The position numbers and the translations under genes were made by a program. Shown here piece by piece: positions 34,110-41,407 of a stretch of DNA of 64,000 bases. The notes beneath the pieces are model-generated. The model ran no database searches. It worked only from the letters and a program-made list of their open reading frames with translations, and was not told where the DNA came from. The stretch covers positions 11,514 through 75,513 of the forward strand of contig DASZXK010000094.1 of assembly GCA_035545855.1 (NCBI GenBank), given 5' to 3'. The DNA comes from DASZVB01 sp035545855. GTDB lineage: Bacteria; Myxococcota_A; Polyangia; Polyangiales; Polyangiaceae. How positions within the stretch are numbered: the first letter of the stretch is position 1; each line of letters starts with the position of its first letter.

Positions 34110-34850
34110 TCACTTCAAGCAGCCGTTCAGCGGATCGCCGTCCGAGGTGCAGGGCTTCCCCGTCGTCGGGCGCGCCGGGCGCGTCGGGTGCGTCGGATAC
34201 GCCGGCCCGTGGGGCACGGGCGGAGCGCTCGGCAAGGGCTCCGGAGCGGCGCTCGGGGTCGCGCGTTCCGCGGCTCGCAAACGACGCTCGAGCTCGAGCA
34301 GGTCCTTGTGGGAAGCGTCGAGAGCGCGCGAGAGCGTCTCGTATCGCTCGCGCTCGCGCATGGCCACTTCCTCGCGGGCCCGATCGAGCGCCGCGCTCTG
34401 GTGGATCTGCAGCGAAACCACCCCCACGACGGAGAGCGACGCGACCGTCGCGAGCCCGCAGGCAATGAGGAAGAACCGCTGGAAGCGTCGCGCCGCCTCG
34501 CCGCGAAGCCGCGCGAGGGTCTCCTCGTGGGCCGCCTGGGCCACCGTCGCTTCGTGACGCGCGCGCGCCTCGACCTCCGTCCGCGCGCGCTCCACCGCGG
34601 CCCGCTCCATCGCCGCGTGGCGCGCGAGCTCGTCTCTTCGGGCTGCTTCCTCGTCTCTCCGGCGTCGCTCGTCGGCCTCGAACTTCGACGCGGCTGCCTC
34701 CCGCGCGCGACGCTCCGCGTCCTCGAACGCTCGTCGCTCGGCGTCGCGCGCCGCGTCGCGGAGCGCACGTTCCTCCTCGACGCGCTCGCGCTCGAGGCCC
34801 TCGAGCTCTTTCAGCGAGAACAGAAGGGAGCTGTCTCTGGACGCGGGCAT
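34110..34850 (-). CDS. Membrane-anchored coiled-coil protein
   Basis: A 246-residue protein. Residues 10-125 are highly charged coiled coil, rich in Glu, Arg and Ala. One transmembrane helix follows at about 132-160 (FFLIACGLATVASLSVVGVV), then a short second coiled coil, a Pro-rich stretch with HPTRPARPTTG, and a C-terminal tail KPCTSDGDPLNGCLK with two Cys that could form a disulfide outside the cytoplasm. The topology puts the long coiled coil inside. ATG 34850 has GGAGG upstream. It is divergent from the putative regulator at 35061. I know no function; linking envelope to cytoplasm is inference. Confidence 0.65.
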   Translation of the reverse strand: MPASRDSSLLFSLKELEGLERERVEEERALRDAARDAERRAFEDAERRAREAAASKFEADERRRRDEEAARRDELARHAAMERAAVERARTEVEARARHEATVAQAAHEETLARLRGEAARRFQRFFLIACGLATVASLSVVGVVSLQIHQSAALDRAREEVAMRERERYETLSRALDASHKDLLELERRLRAAERATPSAAPEPLPSAPPVPHGPAYPTHPTRPARPTTGKPCTSDGDPLNGCLK

Positions 34851-35060
34851 GCCTCTCGCACCTCCGGAGCCTCGGCATCGGGCTCTCGACGCGGGGTCAG
34901 ACGCTGCGCGGCGCGACACCTTGGGTAAGCGCCGGACGGCGCCGCCCAGCCCGCGATTTTCGGGCGCTTTTCGCGCCGAAGCGCGTGTCCGCGAGGTGTT
35001 GTTTTTGACATCTCGTTCCGGGCGGAGACTCCCCGTACGCTGCCGTTCGACGCTCGCACC

Positions 35061-36056
35061 ATGAACGGCAAGCTCCTCATCGACGCCATCGTGCGTCAGA
35101 CCACCGTCCTCGTCGCGCAGCTCTCCACGGCCGCGGGGATCCGGGCGCCCCTGGCCCACGTCGCGGACGAGGTGTTCGTCTCCCTCGCGCGCGAGATCGA
35201 GGCCCAGGGAGTCGGACGGAAGGTCGTCGCCGACATGTTCGGGCTCGCGCTCCGCACGTACCAGAAGAAGGTGCAGCGCCTCGCCGAGAGCGTGACGGAG
35301 CGGGAGCGCACCGTGTGGGAAGCCGTGCTGGACTACGTCGGCGAGCGGGAAACGGCGACGCGGGACGAGGTGCTCCGGGCGTTCGAGCGGGACGGCGAAG
35401 CGGAGGTGATCTCCGTCCTCGGCGACCTCGTCGGTTCGGGCCTCCTCCACGCTTCCGGACGCGGCGTCTCGGCCATCTACGGCATCACGAGCGACGCGGA
35501 ACGGAAGCTCTTCGCGAGGGCCGCCGACGCGGACGCCGCATCCGCGATCGCCTGGGCGACGATCCGGGGCACGCCAGGGACCACGACGGCCGGCCTCGCG
35601 GAGCTGCTCCGCCTGGATCTCGAAGAGACTCGCGGGGCAGTGGAGCGTCTCGTCTCCGACGGCCGTGTCACGCAGGACGGCGCCGGCGACGACGCTGCGC
35701 TCTCGGCCGTGCCGCTCGTCATCCCGATCGGGGCGGACCTCGGATGGGAGGCGGCGGTGTACGACCACTTCCGCGCCGTCGCGAGCGCCATCGCCGCGAA
35801 GGTCCGTCGCGGTCGCACCCGGTCCGCAGAGGACGACGTGGTCGGCGGGACGACATTGAGCTTTCGCATCCACCCGGGGCATCCAGCATGGGACCGAGTT
35901 CGCTCGCTCCTCGTCCGGGTGCGCACGGACGCCATCGCGCTGTGGGACGAGGTGGAGGCGCACAACGTCCTGCACCCCGTGGCGGACGACGCCGCCACGC
36001 TCGTGTGGTTCTACGTCGGTCAGTATCTCGAGCCGGATCACCCGGAGGAACGATGA
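35061..36056 (+). CDS. Putative winged-helix regulatory protein
   Basis: A 331-residue cytoplasmic protein that I recall only as a conserved myxobacterial protein without name. The start MNGKLLIDAIVRQTTVLVAQ leads to VVADMFGLALRTYQKKVQRL, a likely helix-turn-helix. Two later segments (ATRDEVLRAFERDGEAEVIS to LVGSGLLHASGRG, and TTTAGLAELLRLDLEETRG to LVSDGRV) look like winged-helix domains. DNA binding is therefore plausible. Its TGA overlaps the ATG of the RCC1 lipoprotein gene (ATGA), so the two are coupled. TTGTTTTTGACA lies 50 bases upstream but no -10 is at normal distance from it. Confidence 0.65.
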   Translation: MNGKLLIDAIVRQTTVLVAQLSTAAGIRAPLAHVADEVFVSLAREIEAQGVGRKVVADMFGLALRTYQKKVQRLAESVTERERTVWEAVLDYVGERETATRDEVLRAFERDGEAEVISVLGDLVGSGLLHASGRGVSAIYGITSDAERKLFARAADADAASAIAWATIRGTPGTTTAGLAELLRLDLEETRGAVERLVSDGRVTQDGAGDDAALSAVPLVIPIGADLGWEAAVYDHFRAVASAIAAKVRRGRTRSAEDDVVGGTTLSFRIHPGHPAWDRVRSLLVRVRTDAIALWDEVEAHNVLHPVADDAATLVWFYVGQYLEPDHPEER

Positions 36057-37693
36057 AGCACGGAATCCTCGTCAGCTTGCTCTCCCTCACCGTCGCGATC
36101 GCCTGTGGGAAGTCGAGCGGCGGCGGCGGCAGCAACACGAGCTGGGAGACCTGCACGACGAACCTGGACTGCCAGACCGGCGAGCACTGCGTCGATCGGC
36201 GCTGCGTCGCCGACGTGGCGGACTCCTCGACCAGCTCGGGCGGCGGTGGTTCGAGCGGCGCGGGCTCCGGCGGCGGCGGGAATTCGAGCGGCGGAGCGAC
36301 GACAGGCGGACGCGACGGCGGCACGGCCGGAGACGCTTCAGGGGTCGACGCCGCGACGCCCGACGGCGCACCCGCGGATGCGTCCACCCCGGTGGACGCA
36401 GGAGGGATGTTGGAGATTCGCCAGCTCGTCGTCGGCGAACGCCACACTTGTGCGCTCCTCGACAACGGCGCCGTCCGCTGCTGGGGCGGGAGCTACACGG
36501 GCCAGCTCGGCTACGGCAACACGAACAACATCGGAGACGACGAGGATCCGGTCGTCGCGGGCAATGTGAGCGTCACCACGGACACGAACGTCGTCGTGAC
36601 TCAGCTCGCCGCCGGGAAGGATCACACGTGCGCGGTCCTCTCCAACGGCACCGTGAAGTGCTGGGGCAAGGGCGACCAGGGCCAGCTCGGCTACGGTAAC
36701 GAGAACACCATCGGCGACGACGAGCTCCCGTCTTCCGTCGGGCCGGTGAGCGTCACGACGAAACCGGGCGTCACCGTGCGGAAGCTCACCGCGGGGTGGA
36801 GCCACACCTGCGCGCTCCTCTCCGACGGAACGGTCACGTGCTGGGGGAGTTTCGGGACCCAGGGCGGCGTCGGGTACGGCAACACGAGCGCCGTGGGCGA
36901 CGACGAGCTCCCGTCTTCGGTCGGTCCGGTCTCCCTCTCCACCTCTCCGGAGGTCGAGGCGATCGACATCGCGGGCGGCGCGTTCCATTCCTGCGCGCTC
37001 CTCTCCGATCACACGACGAAGTGCTGGGGGCGAGGCGGAACGGGCCAGCTCGGCTACGGCAACATCGACAACATCGGGGACGACGAGCTCCCGTCCTCGA
37101 TCGGACCGGTCGACGTGAGCGCCGCTTCAGGCGTCTCCGCGGTGGACCTCGTCGGTGGGGACGCCCACACCTGCGCACGACTCTCGGACGGGACGGCGAA
37201 ATGCTGGGGGAACGGCGGCCTCTTCTTCCCCGGCATCGGCCTCGGCTACGGCAATCCCGACACGATCGGCGACGACGAGCTGCCGTCCTCGGTCGGCCCG
37301 CTCTCGCTCTCGACGTCCCCCGGGCTCCACGTCCTGGAGCTCGAGGCGGGATTCGAGCACACCTGCGCGCTGCTCTCGGATCACACGGTCGCCTGCTGGG
37401 GTTCGAACCAGCACGGACAGCTCGGCTACGGGCGGACGGACACGATCGGCGACGACGAGCTCCCGTCGTCGGTGGGGCCGGTGAGCGTCACACCGGGTCC
37501 CTCCCCGGGGACCGGTCCCGTCAGCGCTCTCGCGACCGGAACGACGAACTACCACACGTGCGCCGTCGTCGGCTCGTCGGAGGTGAAATGCTGGGGCTAC
37601 GGCGAGGACGGCCAGCTCGGCACGGGAAACAAGGCGGACGTCGGCGACGACGAGCTCCCGTCCTCCATCCCACCCATTCGCCTCCAGTACTAG
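36053..37693 (+). CDS. RCC1-repeat lipoprotein
   Basis: A 546-residue surface lipoprotein. Lipobox VAIAC is followed by a short Cys module (ETCTTNLDCQTGEHCVDRRC), a Gly/Ser tether to about residue 115, and seven RCC1-like repeats of 60-65 residues making a beta-propeller. Each repeat has H-T/S-CAxL, the strand CWG, GQLGYG and a loop GDDELPSS. RCC1 propellers bind proteins or ligands; in myxobacteria they are common at the surface and of unknown role. ATG 36053 overlaps the upstream stop. It is convergent with the DUF1566-type lipoprotein gene. Confidence 0.88.
   Translation: MKHGILVSLLSLTVAIACGKSSGGGGSNTSWETCTTNLDCQTGEHCVDRRCVADVADSSTSSGGGGSSGAGSGGGGNSSGGATTGGRDGGTAGDASGVDAATPDGAPADASTPVDAGGMLEIRQLVVGERHTCALLDNGAVRCWGGSYTGQLGYGNTNNIGDDEDPVVAGNVSVTTDTNVVVTQLAAGKDHTCAVLSNGTVKCWGKGDQGQLGYGNENTIGDDELPSSVGPVSVTTKPGVTVRKLTAGWSHTCALLSDGTVTCWGSFGTQGGVGYGNTSAVGDDELPSSVGPVSLSTSPEVEAIDIAGGAFHSCALLSDHTTKCWGRGGTGQLGYGNIDNIGDDELPSSIGPVDVSAASGVSAVDLVGGDAHTCARLSDGTAKCWGNGGLFFPGIGLGYGNPDTIGDDELPSSVGPLSLSTSPGLHVLELEAGFEHTCALLSDHTVACWGSNQHGQLGYGRTDTIGDDELPSSVGPVSVTPGPSPGTGPVSALATGTTNYHTCAVVGSSEVKCWGYGEDGQLGTGNKADVGDDELPSSIPPIRLQY
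36716..37662 (+). repeat. RCC1-encoding repeats in DNA
   Basis: The 17 bases GACGACGAGCTCCCGTC recur, exactly or with one change, at 36716, 36899, 37079, 37271, 37451 and 37646. They mark the GDDELPS loop of successive repeats. Period is 180-195 bases. Conservation at third positions suggests recent duplication or gene conversion. Confidence 0.88.
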
Positions 37694-37724
37694 CTCGCGC
37701 CGCAACGAGGTCATCCGCGCGAGC
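37693..37724. terminator. Bidirectional hairpin terminator
   Basis: GCTCGCGC at 37693-37700 pairs with GCGCGAGC at 37717-37724, 8-base stem and 16-base loop, between the convergent RCC1 and DUF1566-type genes. Confidence 0.55.
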
Positions 37725-37731
37725 CTCCGCC

Positions 37732-39096
37732 TCACAGCGGATCGTGCGTGCACCGGTACGGAAGCGAGCCGCTTCCATCCGTCTGGTAGTTGTTCCGCCC
37801 GTCGCAGAACTCGACGGTGTCGTAGCCGGCGCGCCCATTGTTGTAGTGGCTCGTCCAGTAGTCGCCGGCGGTCGTGTCGGGGAACGCGGCCTGATCGACC
37901 GCGGGCTGGCACGTGGGGCACCCCTGGAGCCCGCCCGGGTAGAGCAGCGTCTGCCCGAGCTCGGCGAAGCTCGCGGGGAGACGCCATCCGGTGATGCCCT
38001 CGAGGTTCAGCGCCGCACAGTCCGCCTCCGCCGCCGGTTCGGTCGTGGGACCGCGGGTCGCGCGCGTCCAGAGGCGACGCCCATTGCCGGTATCGACGAC
38101 GATGCCGCCCCCCGCGGAGATCGCCATCGTGCCCGCGGAGCACGTCGCCTGCGCGCACGTGACGCCCGCGGAGGCACACGTGACGATCGCGTCCGCGCAC
38201 GTCCCGCCACCGCAGGCCTGGCCAACCGGGCACTTCACGCCGCAGTCGCCGCAGTTGTTCGCGTCCGAGGCCATGACGTCCGTCTCGCAGCCGTCGGCGA
38301 TCCCGTTTGCGCAGTCCTTGAACGTGCCGACGCACGCCGTCATCGCGCAGGAGCCCGAGGCGCAGGTGTTGGTCGCGTGCGCGATGTTGCAGACGTTCCC
38401 GCAGGACCCACAGTTCGCCGGATCCGTCTGGGTGTTCGCGCACCCGGCCGGACACGGATCCGGCGTCGGGTCCGAGCATTTCGGGCCGGAATCGACGGCG
38501 CCTGCCCCGCCGGAGCCGGCGTCCACCGCGACGCTTCCGCCCGTTCCGCCGCCCGCACCCGTCGACCCGCCCGCGCTCAGGCCGCCGGCCCCCGTCTCCC
38601 CCCCGGCGCTCGCTCCGCCGGCACCGCTCGCCCCGCCAGAACCCGGTGCCGCATCCCCGGCAGGCTTCAGGTTCCCCGTCGAGTCCACCTCGGTCTTCTC
38701 GGCGCAGACCCGCTCGGCGGCGCAGACCTGGTTCGTCGGGCAGTCCCCGTCGACGGTGCAGGAGCTCCGGCACTGGCCGTCCGTCGCGCACGTGAGCGGG
38801 CCGCACGATTGCGCGCCGCTCCCGCACGTCGCCTCCGCCGGTTGCTGACACACCTGGACGGCGTCGACGGCGACGCAGCGCTCGCCTTCGGGGCAATCGC
38901 GGGACTCGCGACACGCCTCGTGGCAGCGACCGAGCGTACAGACGAGGCCCTCGGCGCAATCGCTGTTCAGCGTGCACAGGGACGCGACGCCGGCGCGCGT
39001 CTTGTCGGACGTGCAGGCCGTGCCCACCACGCCGAGAACGGAGAGAGTCAGCGAGAAGACGGCGAAGGGACGAAGCCCCCCGAAAGCGGATGCCAT
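37732..39096 (-). CDS. Cys-rich lipoprotein with DUF1566-type domain
   Basis: A 454-residue exported protein. The signal peptide ends VVGTAC. Residues 38-130 hold Cys-rich modules (LCTLNSDCAEGLVC; SCTVDGDCPTNQVCAAERVC). A Gly/Ala/Ser tether follows to about residue 200, then two Cys-rich segments of the kind found in myxobacterial surface proteins. The last 125 residues (GRRLWTRA; GWRLPASFAELGQTL; YWTSHYNNG; PYRCTHDP) are a DUF1566-like domain, a lectin-like beta fold. Surface binding is likely. The ATG at 39096 gives the signal peptide; TAGCCT lies 10 bases upstream. Confidence 0.85.
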   Translation of the reverse strand: MASAFGGLRPFAVFSLTLSVLGVVGTACTSDKTRAGVASLCTLNSDCAEGLVCTLGRCHEACRESRDCPEGERCVAVDAVQVCQQPAEATCGSGAQSCGPLTCATDGQCRSSCTVDGDCPTNQVCAAERVCAEKTEVDSTGNLKPAGDAAPGSGGASGAGGASAGGETGAGGLSAGGSTGAGGGTGGSVAVDAGSGGAGAVDSGPKCSDPTPDPCPAGCANTQTDPANCGSCGNVCNIAHATNTCASGSCAMTACVGTFKDCANGIADGCETDVMASDANNCGDCGVKCPVGQACGGGTCADAIVTCASAGVTCAQATCSAGTMAISAGGGIVVDTGNGRRLWTRATRGPTTEPAAEADCAALNLEGITGWRLPASFAELGQTLLYPGGLQGCPTCQPAVDQAAFPDTTAGDYWTSHYNNGRAGYDTVEFCDGRNNYQTDGSGSLPYRCTHDPL

Positions 39097-39160
39097 GGAA
39101 ATCCGGAGGCTACACCGGCCCCGACTTCGCGCTCAAGGCACGCCCGCCGCAGCCACGTCT

Positions 39161-39589
39161 TCAGGCCGCCGGGGCCGTCGCGACCGGTTCTTCCTTCGCC
39201 ACCGTGAGCTGCACCTCCGGCGGATGCACGAGCGTGCCGTAGGCAGGACAGTTCTTCACCGCGCGCTCGATCCCCGGGAGGTAGTGCTCCGGCACCCCGA
39301 CCGGCAGCATGACGTGCACGACGATCTGCGAGATGCGCGGCGCGGGCTCCTTCGACTTGATCCACTCGACCTCGACGCGGAGGCCATCCGTCGAGAGCTT
39401 CCTTCCGTACAGGAACGCGGACGCGAAGTAGTGCGCGCACGCGCCGACCGAGATCGTCATCACGTCCAGAGGTGACGGACCCTTGTCTTCCCCTCCGGGA
39501 ACGGGGCTCGGCTGGTCGAACACGATGTCGTGCGACCCGATCCGGACGCGGCTCGCGACGCCACCCGCCGACTCGATGAGCGCCTTCAC
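39161..39589 (-). CDS. OsmC family protein
   Basis: A 142-residue OsmC-fold protein, of the YhfA-like branch rather than the Ohr branch. It has Cys in SVGACAHYFAS and Cys in VKNCPAYGTLVHPPE, the two expected positions. The start at GTG 39589 has GGGAGG upstream and forms a GTGA overlap with the zinc-ribbon gene. A longer open frame upstream belongs to other genes. The coupling suggests the zinc-ribbon protein and this OsmC work together, perhaps in thiol chemistry. It is more distant from the OsmC at 31095 than a recent duplicate would be. Confidence 0.83.
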   Translation of the reverse strand: MKALIESAGGVASRVRIGSHDIVFDQPSPVPGGEDKGPSPLDVMTISVGACAHYFASAFLYGRKLSTDGLRVEVEWIKSKEPAPRISQIVVHVMLPVGVPEHYLPGIERAVKNCPAYGTLVHPPEVQLTVAKEEPVATAPAA

Positions 39590-39780
39590 GACCGCCTCCC
39601 CGCGAACGAACCGAGCAGCGAAGAGAGGAGGCTCGGTCGCTCGGAGGCCTCGCGTCGGGCGGCCTCCCGGCACTGGCACCGACCCTCCTTCGGGACGTCG
39701 CCGAGCACCTGCTCGATGTGACGCCCACATCCGGCGAAGGTGGGCTTACCGCACTTCTGGCACGTGATCCGCTGGCACAT
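39586..39780 (-). CDS. Small zinc-ribbon protein
   Basis: A 64-residue protein with a dense set of possible metal ligands: Cys2, Cys7 and Cys10 (MCQRITCQKCGKPTFAGC), Cys18 and His21 (CGRH), then Cys35 and Cys37 (GRCQC). I recall close relatives in other high-GC bacteria, always small and unnamed. It should bind one zinc ion. The TGA overlaps the OsmC start. ATG 39780 is the only sensible start. The upstream gap holds a degenerate copy of the short inverted repeat. Confidence 0.7.
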   Translation of the reverse strand: MCQRITCQKCGKPTFAGCGRHIEQVLGDVPKEGRCQCREAARREASERPSLLSSLLGSFAGRRS

Positions 39781-39880
39781 GGTCTTCGATTCTCCTGTCT
39801 TCCGATGAGAGCCAGCGGCATGCCAGAAGGGTTCGCGCCTTCTTCCGGCAAATGTTCCGGCAAATTCGAATGAGCCGAAT

Positions 39881-39893
39881 GCAAGGATTGCGC
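39881..39893. promoter_or_regulatory. Degenerate inverted repeat, candidate operator (copy 4)
   Basis: GCAAGGATTGCGC, two bases different from GCAAGCCTTGCGC. It lies in the divergent gap between the genes starting at 39780 and 39973. Confidence 0.35.
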
Positions 39894-39959
39894 CTCGCGC
39901 GTGCCACGCCTCCGATCCGTCCTGGTCGACGCGCCTTTTCATGCGCCTCGGGCCGAGGC

Positions 39960-39965
39960 TAGCCT
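39960..39965 (+). promoter_or_regulatory. -10 box, predicted leaderless start
   Basis: TAGCCT ends 7 bases before the ATG at 39973 of the small lipoprotein gene. No ribosome site is present. Confidence 0.5.
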
Positions 39966-39972
39966 CTCGGCC

Positions 39973-40233
39973 ATGCGACGCGCCGGCCTCGTCTCTCTTC
40001 TCCTCCTCCTGGCAGGCTGCTCGGACTCCGGTCCGGGCCCGGGCTACGGGTCCTTCGGTTATGCTTGCCGGGTTCCGCTCGACTGCGGGCCAGCGGTGAG
40101 CTGCGTGGAGCGTTTCGGCGGTACGTGCTGGCCACTCTGCGCGAGCGACCTCGACTGCGGCGCGCCGTACCATTGCAAGAGCGTGAATCGACACGGCGCA
40201 GACGGCCACGACAAGGTCTGCGTTCCGGACTGA
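39973..40233 (+). CDS. Small Cys-rich lipoprotein
   Basis: An 86-residue lipoprotein. Signal peptide MRRAGLVSLLLLLAGC ends in a perfect lipobox, LLAGC. The mature part holds a short Gly/Pro linker and eight Cys beyond the anchor in pairs (YACRVPLDCGPAVSC; CWPLCASDLDCGAPYHC; VCVPD), so it is a disulfide-stabilised module like those in larger surface lipoproteins here. Function unknown. It has its own predicted leaderless promoter and stands alone. Confidence 0.68.
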   Translation: MRRAGLVSLLLLLAGCSDSGPGPGYGSFGYACRVPLDCGPAVSCVERFGGTCWPLCASDLDCGAPYHCKSVNRHGADGHDKVCVPD

Positions 40234-40332
40234 GGGCTGGCGCGCTCGCGCAACTTCTGCGGTGGAACGCGCACCCGGTGCGATGGAACCCCGCCATTCT
40301 GCGCGCTCCCCGCACGTTTCGCGGGAGGGGCG

Positions 40333-40785
40333 ATGGCGGCACGTCCGTTGCTTTTTCGTCGCTCCATGTCGGACCATTCCTCCGCGATCGACACCCCGGT
40401 CTCCGCGGTGATGACCAAAGACGTCGTCTGCGTGTCGGGGGATCTGCCGGCCGAGCGCCTCGAGCAGCTCTTCATCGATCGCGGGATCAGCGGCGCCCCG
40501 GTGACGGACGGAGCGGGCCGCCCCATCGGTGTCGTCACGAAGACGGATCTCGTCGCGTGGAAGCACACCGGCAAGAAGACCGTGGCCGACCTCATGACTC
40601 CCCGCTCCTTCTCCGTGGGGACGAACGAACCTCTCGCTCGCGCCGCGGGTCTCATGGCGTACGAGGGCATGCACCGCGTGACCGTCGTCGCCGAGGACGG
40701 TCGCGTCGTCGGCGTCGTCACGGCGCTCGACGTGCTCCGGTGGCTCGCCCGGGACAACGGCTTTCCCATCGCGAACCGCCCCTGA
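40333..40785 (+). CDS. CBS-domain pair protein (first of two)
   Basis: A 150-residue cytoplasmic protein made of two CBS domains (a Bateman module), which bind adenine nucleotides and sense energy state. Domain 1 has PVSAVMTKDVVCVSGDL and GVVTKTDLVAW; domain 2 has VADLMTPRSFSVGTNE and GVVTALDVLRWLA. The ATG at 40333 has GGGAGGGG upstream; an internal ATG at 40366 is possible. The second CBS-pair gene starts 8 bases after its stop. No enzyme domain is attached, so it probably acts as a regulatory partner. Confidence 0.9.
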   Translation: MAARPLLFRRSMSDHSSAIDTPVSAVMTKDVVCVSGDLPAERLEQLFIDRGISGAPVTDGAGRPIGVVTKTDLVAWKHTGKKTVADLMTPRSFSVGTNEPLARAAGLMAYEGMHRVTVVAEDGRVVGVVTALDVLRWLARDNGFPIANRP

Positions 40786-40793
40786 GGAGCACC

Positions 40794-41255
40794 GTGGCCG
40801 GCGAATCCCACGAATCCCTGCGCGTGGCGGACGCGATGACCCAGGCCGTGATGTTCCTGGACGTGAAGCACACGCTCGTGGAGGCCTGGGACGCCTTTCA
40901 TCGTCACTCCGTGAACGGCGCCCCGGTGCTCGGAGAGCGCGGGCGGCTCGTCGGCATCGTCACGACCTCCGACCTCGCGGACCCGCGGAGACGGCCGGAT
41001 CCCACGACGCGCGTCGGCGACGTGATGACGAAGGTCGTCTACGCGGTGCGCGCGACCGATCCGCTGCTGAACGCGGCCCTTCTCATGGTGGACAACTCCA
41101 TCCATCATGTCGTCGTCGTGAACGATGACGGCAGCATCGCGGGCATCGTCTCGCCGATGGACGTCCTTCGCGTGGTTTACGGCCGGGGAGACCCCGCCCG
41201 GGAACGGCGTGACGGACCCACCCCTCCCTACGTGGACCTCCGGTCGCTCCCGTAG
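40794..41255 (+). CDS. CBS-domain pair protein (second of two)
   Basis: A 153-residue Bateman module. Domain 1: LRVADAMTQAVMFLDVKHTL and IVTTSDLADPRR; domain 2: GDVMTKVVYAVRATDPL and GIVSPMDVLRVVYGR. The GTG at 40794 has GAGGAG upstream, reaching back over the stop of the first CBS gene, so the two are made together. They are only moderately alike, which suggests an old duplication and perhaps a heterodimer. The C-terminal 20 residues (DGPTPPYVDLRSLP) are extra. Ligand unknown. Confidence 0.9.
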   Translation: MAGESHESLRVADAMTQAVMFLDVKHTLVEAWDAFHRHSVNGAPVLGERGRLVGIVTTSDLADPRRRPDPTTRVGDVMTKVVYAVRATDPLLNAALLMVDNSIHHVVVVNDDGSIAGIVSPMDVLRVVYGRGDPARERRDGPTPPYVDLRSLP

Positions 41256-41395
41256 GGCCTTTCGGGCCAAACCCGGGGACTCGACGGGCCCGACCGCAGG
41301 CGATGCGCTCTACCGGCGAGTCGCGAACGTTCTGCACGCGCCTCCGGCCTTCTTTTCCTGCCATCGCTCTCGCGTGAGCGTCATCTGACCTGCGC

Positions 41396-41401
41396 TAAGA
41401 T
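41396..41401 (+). promoter_or_regulatory. -10 box, predicted leaderless start
   Basis: TAAGAT ends six bases before the ATG at 41408. No ribosome site lies between. Confidence 0.5.
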
Positions 41402-41407
41402 GCGAAC

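Noticed and set aside
35005..35041. TTGACA plus TACGCT as a sigma70 promoter for the gene at 35061
   Set aside because: The two hexamers are 25 bases apart, too far for a normal promoter; each may be used alone but I cannot show it.
37395..37415. GGTTCGAA as a tRNA T-loop
   Set aside because: It is inside the RCC1 coding region and has no cloverleaf around it.
36716..37662. Regular repeats as a CRISPR array
   Set aside because: They lie in frame in an RCC1 coding sequence; the spacing is the protein repeat length.
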